Assembly: GCA_022839625.1 (NCBI GenBank)
Contig: JALHJL010000002.1
Span: 124,001 to 188,000 of the forward strand
Direction of reading: 5' to 3'
Origin: Phycisphaerales bacterium
GTDB taxonomy: Bacteria; Planctomycetota; Phycisphaerae; UBA1845; Fen-1342
DNA: 64,000 bases
Shown here one piece after another: positions 1 to 9,100 of the stretch. A program made the translations under genes and the position numbers. Position 1 is the first letter of the stretch. Every line of letters starts with the position of its first letter. The notes under the pieces are model-generated. The model made no database searches, had not been told where the DNA came from, and saw only the letters and a program-made list of their open reading frames with translations.

Positions 1-1
1 G

Positions 2-2524
2 TCGCCGAGGCCGCCGGTCTTCTCGTTCAACCTCCGTCACATAGCGCTCCGGGGGGCGGACGGGCTGGCGCTCGAGCGTCTGTCGCGCGAGGCGCACCTC
101 TTTCTGTCGCGTCAGGAATTGCAGGCCATCGCGGAGCACTTCGCCGCGGCCGGCCGCGAACCGACCGATCTTGAGTTGGAGACGTTGGCTCAGACGTGGT
201 CCGAGCACTGCGTGCACAAGACGTTGAAGGCCGCAGTGGTGTACCGGGGAGCACCGCTGCCGGTCTCCGGCAGCGCGCAAGTCTCGCCTGCACAAACGCT
301 TGAGCCGCGGCGCTACGGGAACCTCTTGCGCGACACCATCGTCCGCGCGACGGAAACGCTCGTCGCGGCCGGCCGCGGTCCCCAGTGTCTCTCGGTCTTC
401 GAGGACAACGCCGGCGTCGTCGCCTTCGACGACGACTTCGGCATCGCGTTCAAGGTGGAGACCCACAACCACCCGTCGGCGATCGAGCCATATGGCGGCG
501 CGACGACCGGGATCGGGGGTGTGATCCGCGATGTAATCGGTTGCGGGCTGGGGGCCAGGCCAATCGCGAGCACTGACGTATTCTGCGTCGCCCCGCCGGA
601 TTGGCCGGCCGACCGCCTGCCGAAGGGCGTCCTGCATCCCCGGCGGGTACTCCGGGGCGTCGTACACGGCGTCGCGGACTATGGCAACCGGATGGGGATT
701 CCGACGGTCAACGGCGCCGTCTACTTCGACCCGCGCTACCTGGGCAATCCGCTGGTGTTCTGCGGGTCCGTGGGCTTGATCCCCCGCGACAGGATCGCCA
801 AGGCGGCCCAGGCCGGGGATCACATCGTGCTCATCGGGGGGCGCACGGGCCGGGATGGCATTCACGGAGCGACCTTCTCTTCCGCGGAGCTCACGGATAC
901 CCACGCCGACGAATTCTCGCACGCGGTCCAGATCGGCAACGCGATTACGGAGAAGCGCTTCCTCGATGCGATCGTGCAAGCGCGTGACGCGGACGGCGGC
1001 TGCCTGTACACGGCGATTACGGACTGCGGGGCGGGGGGATTGAGCAGCGCGGTGGGCGAGATGGGGGAGCGGGTCGGCGCGGTCGTCGATCTGGAGCGCG
1101 TGCCGCTGAAGTATGCGGGCCTGCGGTATGACGAAATCTGGATCAGCGAAGCCCAGGAGCGGATGGTCGTTGCCGTACCGCCCACAAGACTGCCGCGTTT
1201 TCTGGAGATCATGCAGGCGGAGGAAGTGGAGGCGACGGTCATCGGCGTGTTCGGCAGCGGGGAGCCGTCCGGCCGCAATGCCCCGCCGCGACTCGTCGTC
1301 CGTTACGACGGGCACGTCGTGGGCGACCTCGACATGCAGTTCCTGCACCACGGATGGCCGCGCTCGGAACGCACCGCCGAATGGCAACCCGACGCGGTGA
1401 GCAGCGCTCCCATCGCAGGCGACGGCCCGGTTCCGGCTTCGCCCGGCGGGTCTCTGGAGCGCCTCGTCCACGAGCTGTCCCGTCCGAACGTGGCGTCCAA
1501 GGAGTGGATCATCCGGCAATACGACCACGAGGTGCAGGGCGGCAGCGTCGTGAAGCCGCTCCCGGGGCCGGGCCGGGGGCCGGGCGATGCGGCCGTGCTC
1601 CGTCCACGGCTGACTTCGCGCCGCGGGATCGCCGTGGGCTGCGGCTTGGCGCCGCATCTGGCGGACCTCGACCCCTACTGGATGGCGGCGGCGGCGATCG
1701 ACGAGGCGGTGCGAAACGTCGTCTGCGTCGGCGGGAACGCGGACAGGACCGCGATTCTGGACAACTTCTGTTGGGGACGGACGGACGAGCCGCGGCAGCT
1801 TGGCGAGCTGGTCCGGACCTGCCAGGCGTGCCACGACGTGGCGGTGGCCTACGGCACCCCCTTCATTTCCGGCAAGGACTCGCTGAACAACGAGTTTGCC
1901 CTCGACGCTGCCGACATCGGACCGTTGCTGGAAACGCTGCGCAGGCAAGCTGTGGGCCCCAGCGTGGATGCGGCGCGTCTGCGCGCGATTCTGCCGGCGC
2001 TGGTACAGCGCGTGAACGAACGTCAACGCCTGGCCATTCCACCGACCTTGCTGATCAGCGCGCTAAGCATCATCCACGACGTACAGGGGTGCACGACGCC
2101 CGATCTCAAGCACGACTCCAGCCGCATCGTGCTGGTGGGCGGCTTCTCCCCCGTGGGGTTCGCGTTCGCGGAGGCGGCACGTGTGCACCGGGCGCTGTCC
2201 GAGCTTATCCGGCGCGGGCTCGTGGCCGCATGTCACGACGTCGCCGACGGAGGTTGGCTCGTGGCCCTGGCGGAGATGGCGTTGGCGGGGTGTCGCGGCG
2301 TCGTCGTTGGTGCGGGGGCAGCGGCAGCTCCCGCGCCGTTCGAGGAACTCTGTGCGGCCTATCTGGTCGAGGCACCCGAGCCTGACGAGGCTGGCGAAGT
2401 CCTCACGCGCGCGGGCGTGTGTTTCACCGTGATCGCGGAGACGGCCGCCGATGCTGTTCTGCGATGGAACGATGCCTCGATTGGCGTGGCCGAGCTGCAC
2501 GCGGCCTGGTCCACGCGGCCCTGA
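2..2524 (+). CDS. purL: FGAM synthase large subunit PurL (5'-truncated)
   Basis: Phosphoribosylformylglycinamidine synthase performs the ATP- and glutamine-dependent FGAR to FGAM step of purine synthesis in the cytosol. The frame is open from base 2 without a start codon, and family-like sequence precedes the TTG at 119, so the gene begins outside the window. Visible motifs are LAQTWSEHCVHKT near 190-230, THNHPSAIEPYGGA near 460-500, and SGKDSLNNE near 1870 in the second half, matching the paired AIRS-like halves of PurL. There is no C-terminal glutaminase domain, so PurQ must be encoded elsewhere. Residues before the first conserved block may be a PurS-like extension or linker, but too little is visible to tell. 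Confidence 0.95.
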   Translation, partial: SPRPPVFSFNLRHIALRGADGLALERLSREAHLFLSRQELQAIAEHFAAAGREPTDLELETLAQTWSEHCVHKTLKAAVVYRGAPLPVSGSAQVSPAQTLEPRRYGNLLRDTIVRATETLVAAGRGPQCLSVFEDNAGVVAFDDDFGIAFKVETHNHPSAIEPYGGATTGIGGVIRDVIGCGLGARPIASTDVFCVAPPDWPADRLPKGVLHPRRVLRGVVHGVADYGNRMGIPTVNGAVYFDPRYLGNPLVFCGSVGLIPRDRIAKAAQAGDHIVLIGGRTGRDGIHGATFSSAELTDTHADEFSHAVQIGNAITEKRFLDAIVQARDADGGCLYTAITDCGAGGLSSAVGEMGERVGAVVDLERVPLKYAGLRYDEIWISEAQERMVVAVPPTRLPRFLEIMQAEEVEATVIGVFGSGEPSGRNAPPRLVVRYDGHVVGDLDMQFLHHGWPRSERTAEWQPDAVSSAPIAGDGPVPASPGGSLERLVHELSRPNVASKEWIIRQYDHEVQGGSVVKPLPGPGRGPGDAAVLRPRLTSRRGIAVGCGLAPHLADLDPYWMAAAAIDEAVRNVVCVGGNADRTAILDNFCWGRTDEPRQLGELVRTCQACHDVAVAYGTPFISGKDSLNNEFALDAADIGPLLETLRRQAVGPSVDAARLRAILPALVQRVNERQRLAIPPTLLISALSIIHDVQGCTTPDLKHDSSRIVLVGGFSPVGFAFAEAARVHRALSELIRRGLVAACHDVADGGWLVALAEMALAGCRGVVVGAGAAAAPAPFEELCAAYLVEAPEPDEAGEVLTRAGVCFTVIAETAADAVLRWNDASIGVAELHAAWSTRP

Positions 2525-2552
2525 CCGCGGACCAGGTGGGGCGTCGCGCGGC

Positions 2553-2744
2553 TCAGCCGGCCGGCGCAGCAGAATCCGGAACGTCCGGGGAGTCGCTCGG
2601 CGGTGGCGGCTTGGGACGGATCGGCGGCTCGGAGTGCGCCGGGCGGGTGCGGATCTCCTGCACAATCCAGTAAGTGAGCCCCGCGAACAGCAGCGCGGTC
2701 GCGCCGCCCCCGCCTGCCAGCCACAGCCAATCGAGCGGTTCCAT
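2553..2744 (-). CDS. Possible small single-pass membrane protein
   Basis: A 63-residue frame antisense to its neighbours. It begins MEPLDWLWLAGGGG, continues with a hydrophobic stretch (about residues 6-27), then a short basic segment and a Pro/Ser-rich cytosolic tail. This resembles the small CcoQ- or SMc-like membrane peptides often missed in annotation, but I recognise no family. The ribosome binding site is weak. It fills the gap between purL and the next gene. It could be an unused frame. Confidence 0.35.
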   Translation of the reverse strand: MEPLDWLWLAGGGGATALLFAGLTYWIVQEIRTRPAHSEPPIRPKPPPPSDSPDVPDSAAPAG

Positions 2745-2866
2745 TCAAGAGTCCCGAAAGTCGCCGCGCGTTGGAGCGCTTCTGGCGCGGCGCGCTTGAC
2801 TATAGAATGTCCGCGACTGCAACGGAAGGCCACCGCGCGCATCTGACAACGAGCGAGATAGAGCGC

Positions 2867-3388
2867 ATGACGACCGAACCGCACGTGCCGGAATCTTCCA
2901 CCGCCACCAGCGGCGCCATCGCCAGCCGCGTGATGATGCAGCGCCGGCGGCGCGTCGTGCGCAGTGCGCTTACGGTGCTCGGCGTCACGGTGGTGATGCT
3001 CGTCCTGACGATCATGAACCGGGACCAGCAGGCGGTCGAGAGCTGCCGCCAGCGAATGGAAACGGCGCTGGAGACCCTCCAGCAACAGCACCAGGAGTGG
3101 CTGCGCGATCCGCAGAAGTTCCCCTTGCGCGCCGTAGCCGCTCAGTTGGGAGACGTCTGGCGGGAGCACGTGCTCGACAACTGGCGCTTCTCGGAGCAGG
3201 CGGCCTTCGCACGGCGAGTCGGCGTGTGTTGCTGCGAGCGCCCGCACAGCCGGCTCTTTCGCCCGGCCGGCCGGCACGTCATCATCTTCCACGGCGGCGA
3301 GCACAGGTACGAGCTGACCTGGATGAACGAAGGCGAATTCGCGGAGCAGGCCGAGCAACTCGGCTTGCAGGTCACCGCACGACGCTGA
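2867..3388 (+). CDS. Membrane-anchored protein of unknown function
   Basis: A 173-residue protein. A basic segment (MQRRRRVVR) precedes one transmembrane helix (about residues 33-52), followed by a mostly hydrophilic domain with a Gln/Glu-rich helix and a Cys-Cys pair near residue 122. The topology suggests N-in with the soluble domain outside. The ATG at 2867 follows a GAG-type ribosome binding site; the frame also extends upstream to a TTG at 2771 that lies before the likely promoter. A TATAGAAT box at 2801-2808 is a plausible -10. No family was recognised. Confidence 0.6.
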   Translation: MTTEPHVPESSTATSGAIASRVMMQRRRRVVRSALTVLGVTVVMLVLTIMNRDQQAVESCRQRMETALETLQQQHQEWLRDPQKFPLRAVAAQLGDVWREHVLDNWRFSEQAAFARRVGVCCCERPHSRLFRPAGRHVIIFHGGEHRYELTWMNEGEFAEQAEQLGLQVTARR

Positions 3389-3421
3389 AACCGGCGAATC
3401 GACAGCCTGTCCGGTCATCGG

Positions 3422-3427
3422 TATTCT
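3422..3427 (+). promoter_or_regulatory. -10 box of a probable leaderless ribF promoter
   Basis: TATTCT lies six bases before the ribF ATG. A TCGACA hexamer at 3399-3404 sits 17 bp upstream, matching sigma-70 geometry. Transcription would start at or next to the ATG, leaving no room for a ribosome binding site, and none is visible. Confidence 0.5.
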
Positions 3428-3433
3428 CGCAGT

Positions 3434-4405
3434 ATGGAGCTGTGTGTCGGGTTCAAACGCTTTCGGCCGCCGCCCGGCGGGACCGTCCTCACCATCGGGA
3501 ACTTCGACGGCGTGCACCGCGGACACGCCCGGCTGATCGCGACCGCCCGGGCAGTCGCGGAGCGGCACGGGGCAACCGTCACCGCGCTGACGTTTCACCC
3601 GCACCCTCTCACCGTGCTGGCGCCTGAGCGGGCGCCGGCGCTGCTGACCACGTTGCGCGAGAAGCTGTTGCTGCTCGGCCGCCTGGGGGTCGTCGGCTGC
3701 ATTGTCCTGCGGACGGACCGGGACCTGCTGGAACAACAGGCGGCGGACTTCCTGGCCAGCCTGGTGGCTCACTGTCGGCCGCGGGCGTTCGTGGAAGGGC
3801 CGGACTTCCGATTCGGGCGCGGTCGCGCGGGCTCCGCCGAGACGCTCCAGGAACACGCCGCCCGTTGGGGCTACGAGGTACACGCGGTCCCAGGTCTGCG
3901 TTGCGCGGAACTTCCGACGAACCCCATGATCAGCAGCTCGTCGATCCGGCAGGCCCTCCGCGACGGCCGCGTCCACGAAGCCAACGCGATGTTGGGCCGC
4001 CCTTATCGGATCACGGGTACGGTTGGCAAGGGAGCGGGGCGCGGGGCCGGGCTCGGTTTCCCCACGGCCAATCTTGGTGTGATCGTCCACATGCTGCCCC
4101 AAGAGGCCGTCTATGCCGCGGCGGCCCAGCTCGCAGACGGGGCGCTCCACCTGGCAGCCGTCAACATCGGCCCCCAGCCGACATTCGAGCAGTCGCAGCC
4201 GCGCGTCGAGGCCCACTTGCTGGACTATCACGGCGACCTGCGCGGGCGGCGGATCGCGCTGCACTTCCTCGCCCGACTGCGCGAACAGCAGCGCTTCGCC
4301 GCACCGGCCGACCTGGTCGCACAGCTTGGGCGGGATGTCGCGGCGGCCCGGGCTCTGGCGGGTCAGATGGACGAGCTTCGACGTGCCGGCCTGATACCGC
4401 GGTAG
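3434..4405 (+). CDS. ribF: Bifunctional riboflavin kinase / FAD synthetase
   Basis: Converts riboflavin to FMN and FMN to FAD in the cytosol. The N-terminal adenylyltransferase half shows IGNFDGVHRGH (about residues 21-31) and the HPHPL motif; ISSSSIRQAL is the conserved mid-domain segment. The C-terminal flavokinase half shows GRPYRITGTVGKG followed by GRGAGLGFPTAN and later VNIGPQPTF. At 323 residues it is the usual length for the two-domain enzyme. It stands alone here, but a flavin supply would serve the Etf and HdrA flavoproteins encoded nearby. The start is set by the -10 box immediately upstream. Confidence 0.95.
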   Translation: MELCVGFKRFRPPPGGTVLTIGNFDGVHRGHARLIATARAVAERHGATVTALTFHPHPLTVLAPERAPALLTTLREKLLLLGRLGVVGCIVLRTDRDLLEQQAADFLASLVAHCRPRAFVEGPDFRFGRGRAGSAETLQEHAARWGYEVHAVPGLRCAELPTNPMISSSSIRQALRDGRVHEANAMLGRPYRITGTVGKGAGRGAGLGFPTANLGVIVHMLPQEAVYAAAAQLADGALHLAAVNIGPQPTFEQSQPRVEAHLLDYHGDLRGRRIALHFLARLREQQRFAAPADLVAQLGRDVAAARALAGQMDELRRAGLIPR

Positions 4406-4496
4406 CCGGGCGGGCTCAGGTCCGGCGCTACACTTCGGCGGCCGGCTGTTAGACTACGGGCGGCGGCGCGTGGCCGCCTGCTCCAGCGGGCATGAG

Positions 4497-5420
4497 ATGG
4501 CCTCGCCGGCACACGACGAACGCGCGCAACAGCGTGTAAAGCGGTCAAGCCGCAGGCGGCGCTTGCGGTGGGCAGTGCGCATCGGCGTCGTTCTGTTCGT
4601 TATTGGATACCTGAAGTTCATGGGACTCGACGGCAAGTTCTACTATCCAAACCAGAAGAGCTATGACCAGCCCGCGGACTTCAGCCTGGTCCACGAGGAC
4701 GTGCTGTTCCCGACGGGGGATGGGCTGAAGCTGCACGGCTGGTTCTTGCCGGCCGACTTGCCCGCGCGCGGCGTGGTTCTCCATTTCCACGGCAACGCCG
4801 CCAATGTCAGCGCGCACGTGGGGCTGATCGACTGGCTGCCCGAGGCCGGCTATCACGTGCTGATGTTCGACTATCGCGGCTACGGGCGCTCGGAGGGGCG
4901 CGTCACGCGCCGCGGCACGATCCGCGACGGACACGCGGCACTCGACTACGTGCTGACACGGCCCGAAGCGCAGGGGCTGCCGGTGTTTGCGTACGGTCAA
5001 TCGCTGGGCGGCGCCGTGGCCATCGTCGTGGCCGCCGAGCGGACAGAGATGCGGGCGGTGGTCGCCGAATCGCCCTTCAGCGGGTATCGGCGCATCGCGG
5101 CCCGGCACGCCAGCCGTCTGGTCGGCTCGCGCTGGGCTGGCAACGTGTTGGCCGCGGTGACGGTCTCGTCCGGCCACGACCCGATCGACGTGGTTGGGCG
5201 CCTGTCCCCGCGGCCGCTGTTGGTGATTGCGGCGGAGCGCGACGAGATCTGTTTCCCGGAGTTGGCGCAGGAACTCTATGACGCGGCGGGCGAACCGAAG
5301 TCTTTCTGGCTGGTGCCCGGGGCCGAGCATCTGAGCGTGTCGCTTGATGCGCGGCGCGAGTTGGTCGAGCGCGTTTCAGCGCTTTTCGCCGGCAAGGTTG
5401 GGGGCTCCGCGGGCGAGTAA
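4497..5420 (+). CDS. Alpha/beta hydrolase, membrane-anchored
   Basis: A serine hydrolase of the BAAT/dienelactone-like type seen in ABHD13/BEM46 proteins. After a basic N-terminus, one transmembrane helix (RIGVVLFVIGYLKFM) anchors the protein. The core shows the oxyanion segment HFHGNAANV, DYRGYGRSEG, the nucleophile elbow GQSLGG, an acid in ERDEICF and a catalytic His in GAEHLS, so the triad appears complete. Substrate is unknown; relatives are esterases or acyl-transferring enzymes. The frame also allows a GTG at 4470; the ATG chosen here has a GGG-type binding site. Confidence 0.85.
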   Translation: MASPAHDERAQQRVKRSSRRRRLRWAVRIGVVLFVIGYLKFMGLDGKFYYPNQKSYDQPADFSLVHEDVLFPTGDGLKLHGWFLPADLPARGVVLHFHGNAANVSAHVGLIDWLPEAGYHVLMFDYRGYGRSEGRVTRRGTIRDGHAALDYVLTRPEAQGLPVFAYGQSLGGAVAIVVAAERTEMRAVVAESPFSGYRRIAARHASRLVGSRWAGNVLAAVTVSSGHDPIDVVGRLSPRPLLVIAAERDEICFPELAQELYDAAGEPKSFWLVPGAEHLSVSLDARRELVERVSALFAGKVGGSAGE

Positions 5421-6053
5421 CTCTGACCGGCGGCCGGAACGGGACGTATCGAGCAAGCCGGCGCGCACTTCAGTCAGCCGCAGTCGAACAGGGCTGCTGG
5501 CGGCGCGCACGTCTCGTAAAGACAGATACTTACGTTCGGCGGTGGCGGGCTGAAGAGCTCCTCTGGATAAAATGCTCCGCATACCCCTTGCATTCTGCCA
5601 GAGAGTTTATTCTACTAGGGGTCGAGTTATCGCTCTAGTTCACGGAGCGGCCTCGCAGCGGAGTGCACCCGCGCAGCCGAATCGTGCCGGGTACCCCGTC
5701 TGTCTGGCGAGCCAAGCACTTTAGTCCTCGGGACCAGCGCTGTTCTCGCTGGGCCCGATGTCGGTGATTCGCGGATGGCAGGGTCGGGACGACTTTGGCC
5801 CGGACGCGGCTGGACATGGGGGCGGTGTGTTCCTCGTTTGTGGCGGCGACCGCGTCCACGGCGAAGGCCGATGTGCCCACCCGTCGTTGGCCCGGACTCC
5901 TTCGGTCTTGCAGGCTCGTCGGCGGACGGGAGGCAGCCGGCTTTCCCCGGCACTCCGACGCCACAGGCGTGTAGCCCGCGGGGCGTGCTGCGGCGGGCTC
6001 CCAAAGGGTGGCGTGTTTGGCGCGATCAGCAGGCTCTCGTGAGGTGCTGAGTC
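5421..6053 (+). other. Intergenic region before the redox cluster
   Basis: About 630 bases without a convincing gene. A 68-codon frame on the - strand (5376-5582) overlaps the hydrolase end and has no family resemblance. The segment 5560-5640 is locally A/T-richer than its surroundings, with TTGCAT at 5589 and TATTCT shortly after but at a poor spacing of 14, so a promoter for the downstream operon may lie here without being defined. A GAGGTG ribosome binding site ends the region just before the 6054 ATG. Confidence 0.4.
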
Positions 6054-7247
6054 ATGTCGGTGGCAACTTCGTACGAGTTCCTGGACAAGGTCATCAGTGC
6101 GACGCCGGACGGGGAGAAGATCCGCAAGTGCCTGCAGTGCGGCACGTGCGGCGGCATCTGTCCGTACGGGTTCGCGATGGACTTCTCGCCGCGGGCGTTG
6201 ATCGCGGCGCTGCGGGCGGACGACTGGCACGGCGTGCTGGAGAGCGACACGATCTGGCTGTGTGCGTCCTGCTTCGCGTGCGCGCACGTGTGTCCGACGA
6301 AGATCCCGCTGACGCGCGGGCTGCTGGCCACGCTGAAGACGGAGATGCTGATCGGCGGCAGCATTCCGCAGGAGTTGCAGACGGCGCTGGGCAACTCGCG
6401 GCGATACGGCAACGCGCTGGGGGAGTCGCCGAAGAAGCGCGCGGACTGGACCCGGGACTTCACGATTCCGGTGCCGACGCTGGCGAACCACAAGGACCCG
6501 GTGGACGTGCTGTGGTTCGTGGGAGATTACGGTTCGTATCATCCGCGCGTGCAGCAAGTGAGCCGGGCGCTGGCCAAGCTGCTGTACGTGCTGGACGTGA
6601 AATTCGGGATTCTGGGGGCGGAGGAATGCAGCGACGGGGACACGCAGGCGTTCACCGGCGAGTGGGGGTTGTTCGAGCTGCTGGCCCGCAAGAACACCAA
6701 GGCGATGGGCCGGTATCAGTTCAAGGAGATCGTGACGGCGGACCCGCACGCGTTCAACGCGCTGAAGCACGAGTATCCGCGGCTCGGGTTCAACCGCACG
6801 GTCAAGCACCATACGCAGTACCTGCTGGAGCACGCGGATCGCCTGGCGCCGCTGCTGCAGAACCGGGGTCCGCAGCGGGTCACTTACCATGATCCGTGTT
6901 ATCTGGGCCGGGCCAACGACAACAACATCTACGACGAGCCGCGGCGGCTGTTGCGGGCCATCCCCGGACTCGAGCTGGTGGAGATGCCGCACAATCGGGA
7001 AATGAGCGTCTGCTGCGGCGGCGGCGGCGGCGGGATGTGGCTGGACGGCTTCGTGTGGGAGAAGGCCCACGTACGTACGGCCGAGTGGCGGATCAAGGAG
7101 GCGATCGGCGTGGGGGCGCAAGTCCTCGCGGTGGCCTGTCCCTATGAGGCGCCGCGTTTTGAGGATGCGGTCAAAGCCACCGGCAACGAGGGCAAGCTCG
7201 CGGTCAAGGACGTGGCGGAGTTGCTCGCCGAAGCGGCGTTTGGATAA
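6054..7247 (+). CDS. HdrC/HdrB-like Fe-S oxidoreductase (fused)
   Basis: A soluble electron-transfer protein related to heterodisulfide reductase subunits C and B. The N-terminal ferredoxin-like domain has two cluster motifs, CLQCGTCGGICP (about residues 23-34) and CASCFACAHVCP. The C-terminal half has one complete CCG domain: HDPCYLG, then PHNREMSVCCGGGGGG, then VACPYE. The first CCG repeat is degenerate (TADPHAFN where Cys would be expected). It is 397 residues with no membrane helix. It heads a co-directional block; etfB follows 12 bases downstream. The C-terminal half is clearly paralogous to that of the 9101 gene. Role inferred: electron carrier between HdrA or the hydrogenase and the Etf module. 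Confidence 0.88.
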   Translation: MSVATSYEFLDKVISATPDGEKIRKCLQCGTCGGICPYGFAMDFSPRALIAALRADDWHGVLESDTIWLCASCFACAHVCPTKIPLTRGLLATLKTEMLIGGSIPQELQTALGNSRRYGNALGESPKKRADWTRDFTIPVPTLANHKDPVDVLWFVGDYGSYHPRVQQVSRALAKLLYVLDVKFGILGAEECSDGDTQAFTGEWGLFELLARKNTKAMGRYQFKEIVTADPHAFNALKHEYPRLGFNRTVKHHTQYLLEHADRLAPLLQNRGPQRVTYHDPCYLGRANDNNIYDEPRRLLRAIPGLELVEMPHNREMSVCCGGGGGGMWLDGFVWEKAHVRTAEWRIKEAIGVGAQVLAVACPYEAPRFEDAVKATGNEGKLAVKDVAELLAEAAFG

Positions 7248-7259
7248 GAGGGTGCGCCG

Positions 7260-8030
7260 ATGAACATCGTCGTCTTGATCAAGTTCGTGCCCGATCTGGT
7301 AGAGGACCTGGAGATCGACGCGAGCACCAGCTTGCTCGACCGCAGCTTTCTGCGGCTGATCCCGAACGAGCTCGACGAGCACGCGCTCGAGGAGGCCATC
7401 CTGCTCAAGGAGCGTCTGGGCGGGACGGTCACCGCGATAACGGTCGATTTCGGCGACGTGGACGAGACGCTGTTTACCGCCGTCGCGAAGGGAACGGACC
7501 GCGTCGTCAAGATCACCGGCGAGGACTTCAGCCAGGGCGTCAGCAACGAGAAGCTGGCGGCGATCTTCCAGGGCGTGCTCGCCGACCTGCCGTGCGACCT
7601 CATCCTCACCGGCACCCAGGCGGTTGATGATCTGGACGGCTTCGTGGGTGCACTGCTGGCCGAGCGCCTGGGCCTGCCATACGTCGGCTACGTCACCAAG
7701 ATCGACGTGCAAGACGGCAAGCTGGTGGCGCGGAAGGAATACCCGGGCGGCCTGAACGCGGACATCGAGATCAGTGGTCCGGCGGTGCTCGGGATTCAGG
7801 CCGCCGAGAAGCCGCCGCGGTATGTCGTCACGAGCAAAGTCATGGAGGCGATGAAGAAGGCCAGCATCGACGAGCAGGAGGCGGGCGAGGCAAGCGTCGA
7901 GGCGGAGCTGCCCGTTCAGCGCATGTCGCTCCCGGAGACGGGGGCGCGGGCGGAGATGATCGAGGGCAGCGCGGCGGATGTCGCCGCCGCCCTGCTGAAG
8001 CTGTTCCGCGAGCGCGGCGTGCTGGCGTAG
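7260..8030 (+). CDS. etfB: Electron transfer flavoprotein beta subunit
   Basis: Pairs with EtfA to form a flavoprotein carrying electrons between dehydrogenases and quinone or ferredoxin partners. The start MNIVVLIKFVPD, the segment NELDEHALEEAILLKE and DGFVGALLAERLGLPY are typical EtfB features. Its 256 residues match the family. A GAGGG sequence precedes the ATG. It lies between an Hdr-like protein and etfA, so these form one transcription unit. Whether this Etf is bifurcating, with a second FAD and an NADH site, cannot be settled by eye. Confidence 0.94.
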   Translation: MNIVVLIKFVPDLVEDLEIDASTSLLDRSFLRLIPNELDEHALEEAILLKERLGGTVTAITVDFGDVDETLFTAVAKGTDRVVKITGEDFSQGVSNEKLAAIFQGVLADLPCDLILTGTQAVDDLDGFVGALLAERLGLPYVGYVTKIDVQDGKLVARKEYPGGLNADIEISGPAVLGIQAAEKPPRYVVTSKVMEAMKKASIDEQEAGEASVEAELPVQRMSLPETGARAEMIEGSAADVAAALLKLFRERGVLA

Positions 8031-8101
8031 CGGCCGACCTTCCGGTCGGCTGTACGGAGTCTGCTGTAGCGGTCCGCGGTGCGGGCCACGGAGACACGCG
8101 C

Positions 8102-9061
8102 ATGAGCGACATCTGGGTAGTGATCGAGATCCTGCGGGGCGAAGTGAAGGAGATCTCCTACACGATGCTCGCCGCCGGCCGGCAACTTGCCGACGGGCTG
8201 AAGGGCAAGCTGTCCGCGCTGCTGATCGGGCACAACGCCCAGGCCCTGGCGAGCACGCTGGGCGCGGCGGACCGGGTCCTGTGCGTGGACCACGCCGACC
8301 TGGCCGAATTCAACCCGGAAGCGTACCTGCGCGTCACCACGGCCGCGCTCCAGGAGCATTCGCCGCGCCTCGTGCTCTTCGGCCACACTGCGATCGGCAC
8401 CGACCTGGCGTGCGGGGCAGCGTGCCGGCTGAAGTGGCCGGTGGCGACCTCCTGCCGGACGTTCGCGGCCGCGGGCGGCGAGTTGCGATACTCGAGCCTG
8501 ACGTGCGGCGGGAAGATCATCGCGGAGGGGCCGATCCCCGAGCCGAACTGCCTGGCGACCGTCATGCCGGGCGGCTACAAGGCCGAGGCGGGCAAGGTGA
8601 ACAAGACACCCGCCGTGGAGACCCTGTCGCCGCCGGCGCTCGATGGGGTGCGGACGCGTTTCAAGCAATACATCGAGCCGCCCGCGGGCGACGTGGACAT
8701 CGCGAAGCAGCCGATTCTGGTCTCCGTGGGGCGCGGCATCCAGAACAAGGACAATGTCGCGCTGGTGGAGGGTCTGGCGAAGGCGCTCGGCGGAGTCGTG
8801 TCGGGTTCGCGGCCGGTCATCGACCAGGAATGGCTGCCGACGACGCGGCTGGTGGGCAAGTCCGGCAAGCAGGTGAAGCCGAAGCTCTATCTCGCCGTGG
8901 GGATCAGTGGGGCCCCGGAACACCTGGAGGGCGTGCCCGAGGCCGAGCTGATGGTGGCGATCAACACGGACGCCAAGGCGCCGATCTTCGACGTGGCCCA
9001 TTTCGGCACGACCTGCGACGCGCTGAAGCTGGTGCCCGCGCTTACGGCGCAGATCCAGTAG
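8102..9061 (+). CDS. etfA: Electron transfer flavoprotein alpha subunit
   Basis: FAD-binding partner of EtfB. The C-terminal FAD domain shows VSVGRGIQNKDN, GSRPVIDQEWLP, GKQVKPKLYLAVGISGAPEHL and INTDAKAPIFDVAHFG, aligning with the EtfA signature, though RLVGKSG replaces the usual QVGQTG and PEHLEG the usual IQHxAG. At 319 residues it is of normal size. It is followed at 9101 by a membrane quinone reductase-like protein, the arrangement seen for dedicated EtfAB-to-menaquinone pathways. Confidence 0.93.
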   Translation: MSDIWVVIEILRGEVKEISYTMLAAGRQLADGLKGKLSALLIGHNAQALASTLGAADRVLCVDHADLAEFNPEAYLRVTTAALQEHSPRLVLFGHTAIGTDLACGAACRLKWPVATSCRTFAAAGGELRYSSLTCGGKIIAEGPIPEPNCLATVMPGGYKAEAGKVNKTPAVETLSPPALDGVRTRFKQYIEPPAGDVDIAKQPILVSVGRGIQNKDNVALVEGLAKALGGVVSGSRPVIDQEWLPTTRLVGKSGKQVKPKLYLAVGISGAPEHLEGVPEAELMVAINTDAKAPIFDVAHFGTTCDALKLVPALTAQIQ

Positions 9062-9100
9062 GCGAGACAAGCGCGGCGTGGTGCCCGCCGTTTCGAGGAC

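Noticed and set aside
2063..4264. 733-codon - strand frame antisense to purL and ribF
   Set aside because: Overlaps two certain genes on the other strand; sequence is low complexity and typical of GC-rich shadows.
5521..5540. GATACTTAC match to the element promoter in the chromosomal gap
   Set aside because: Only nine bases match and the TCCGTCAT box is missing.
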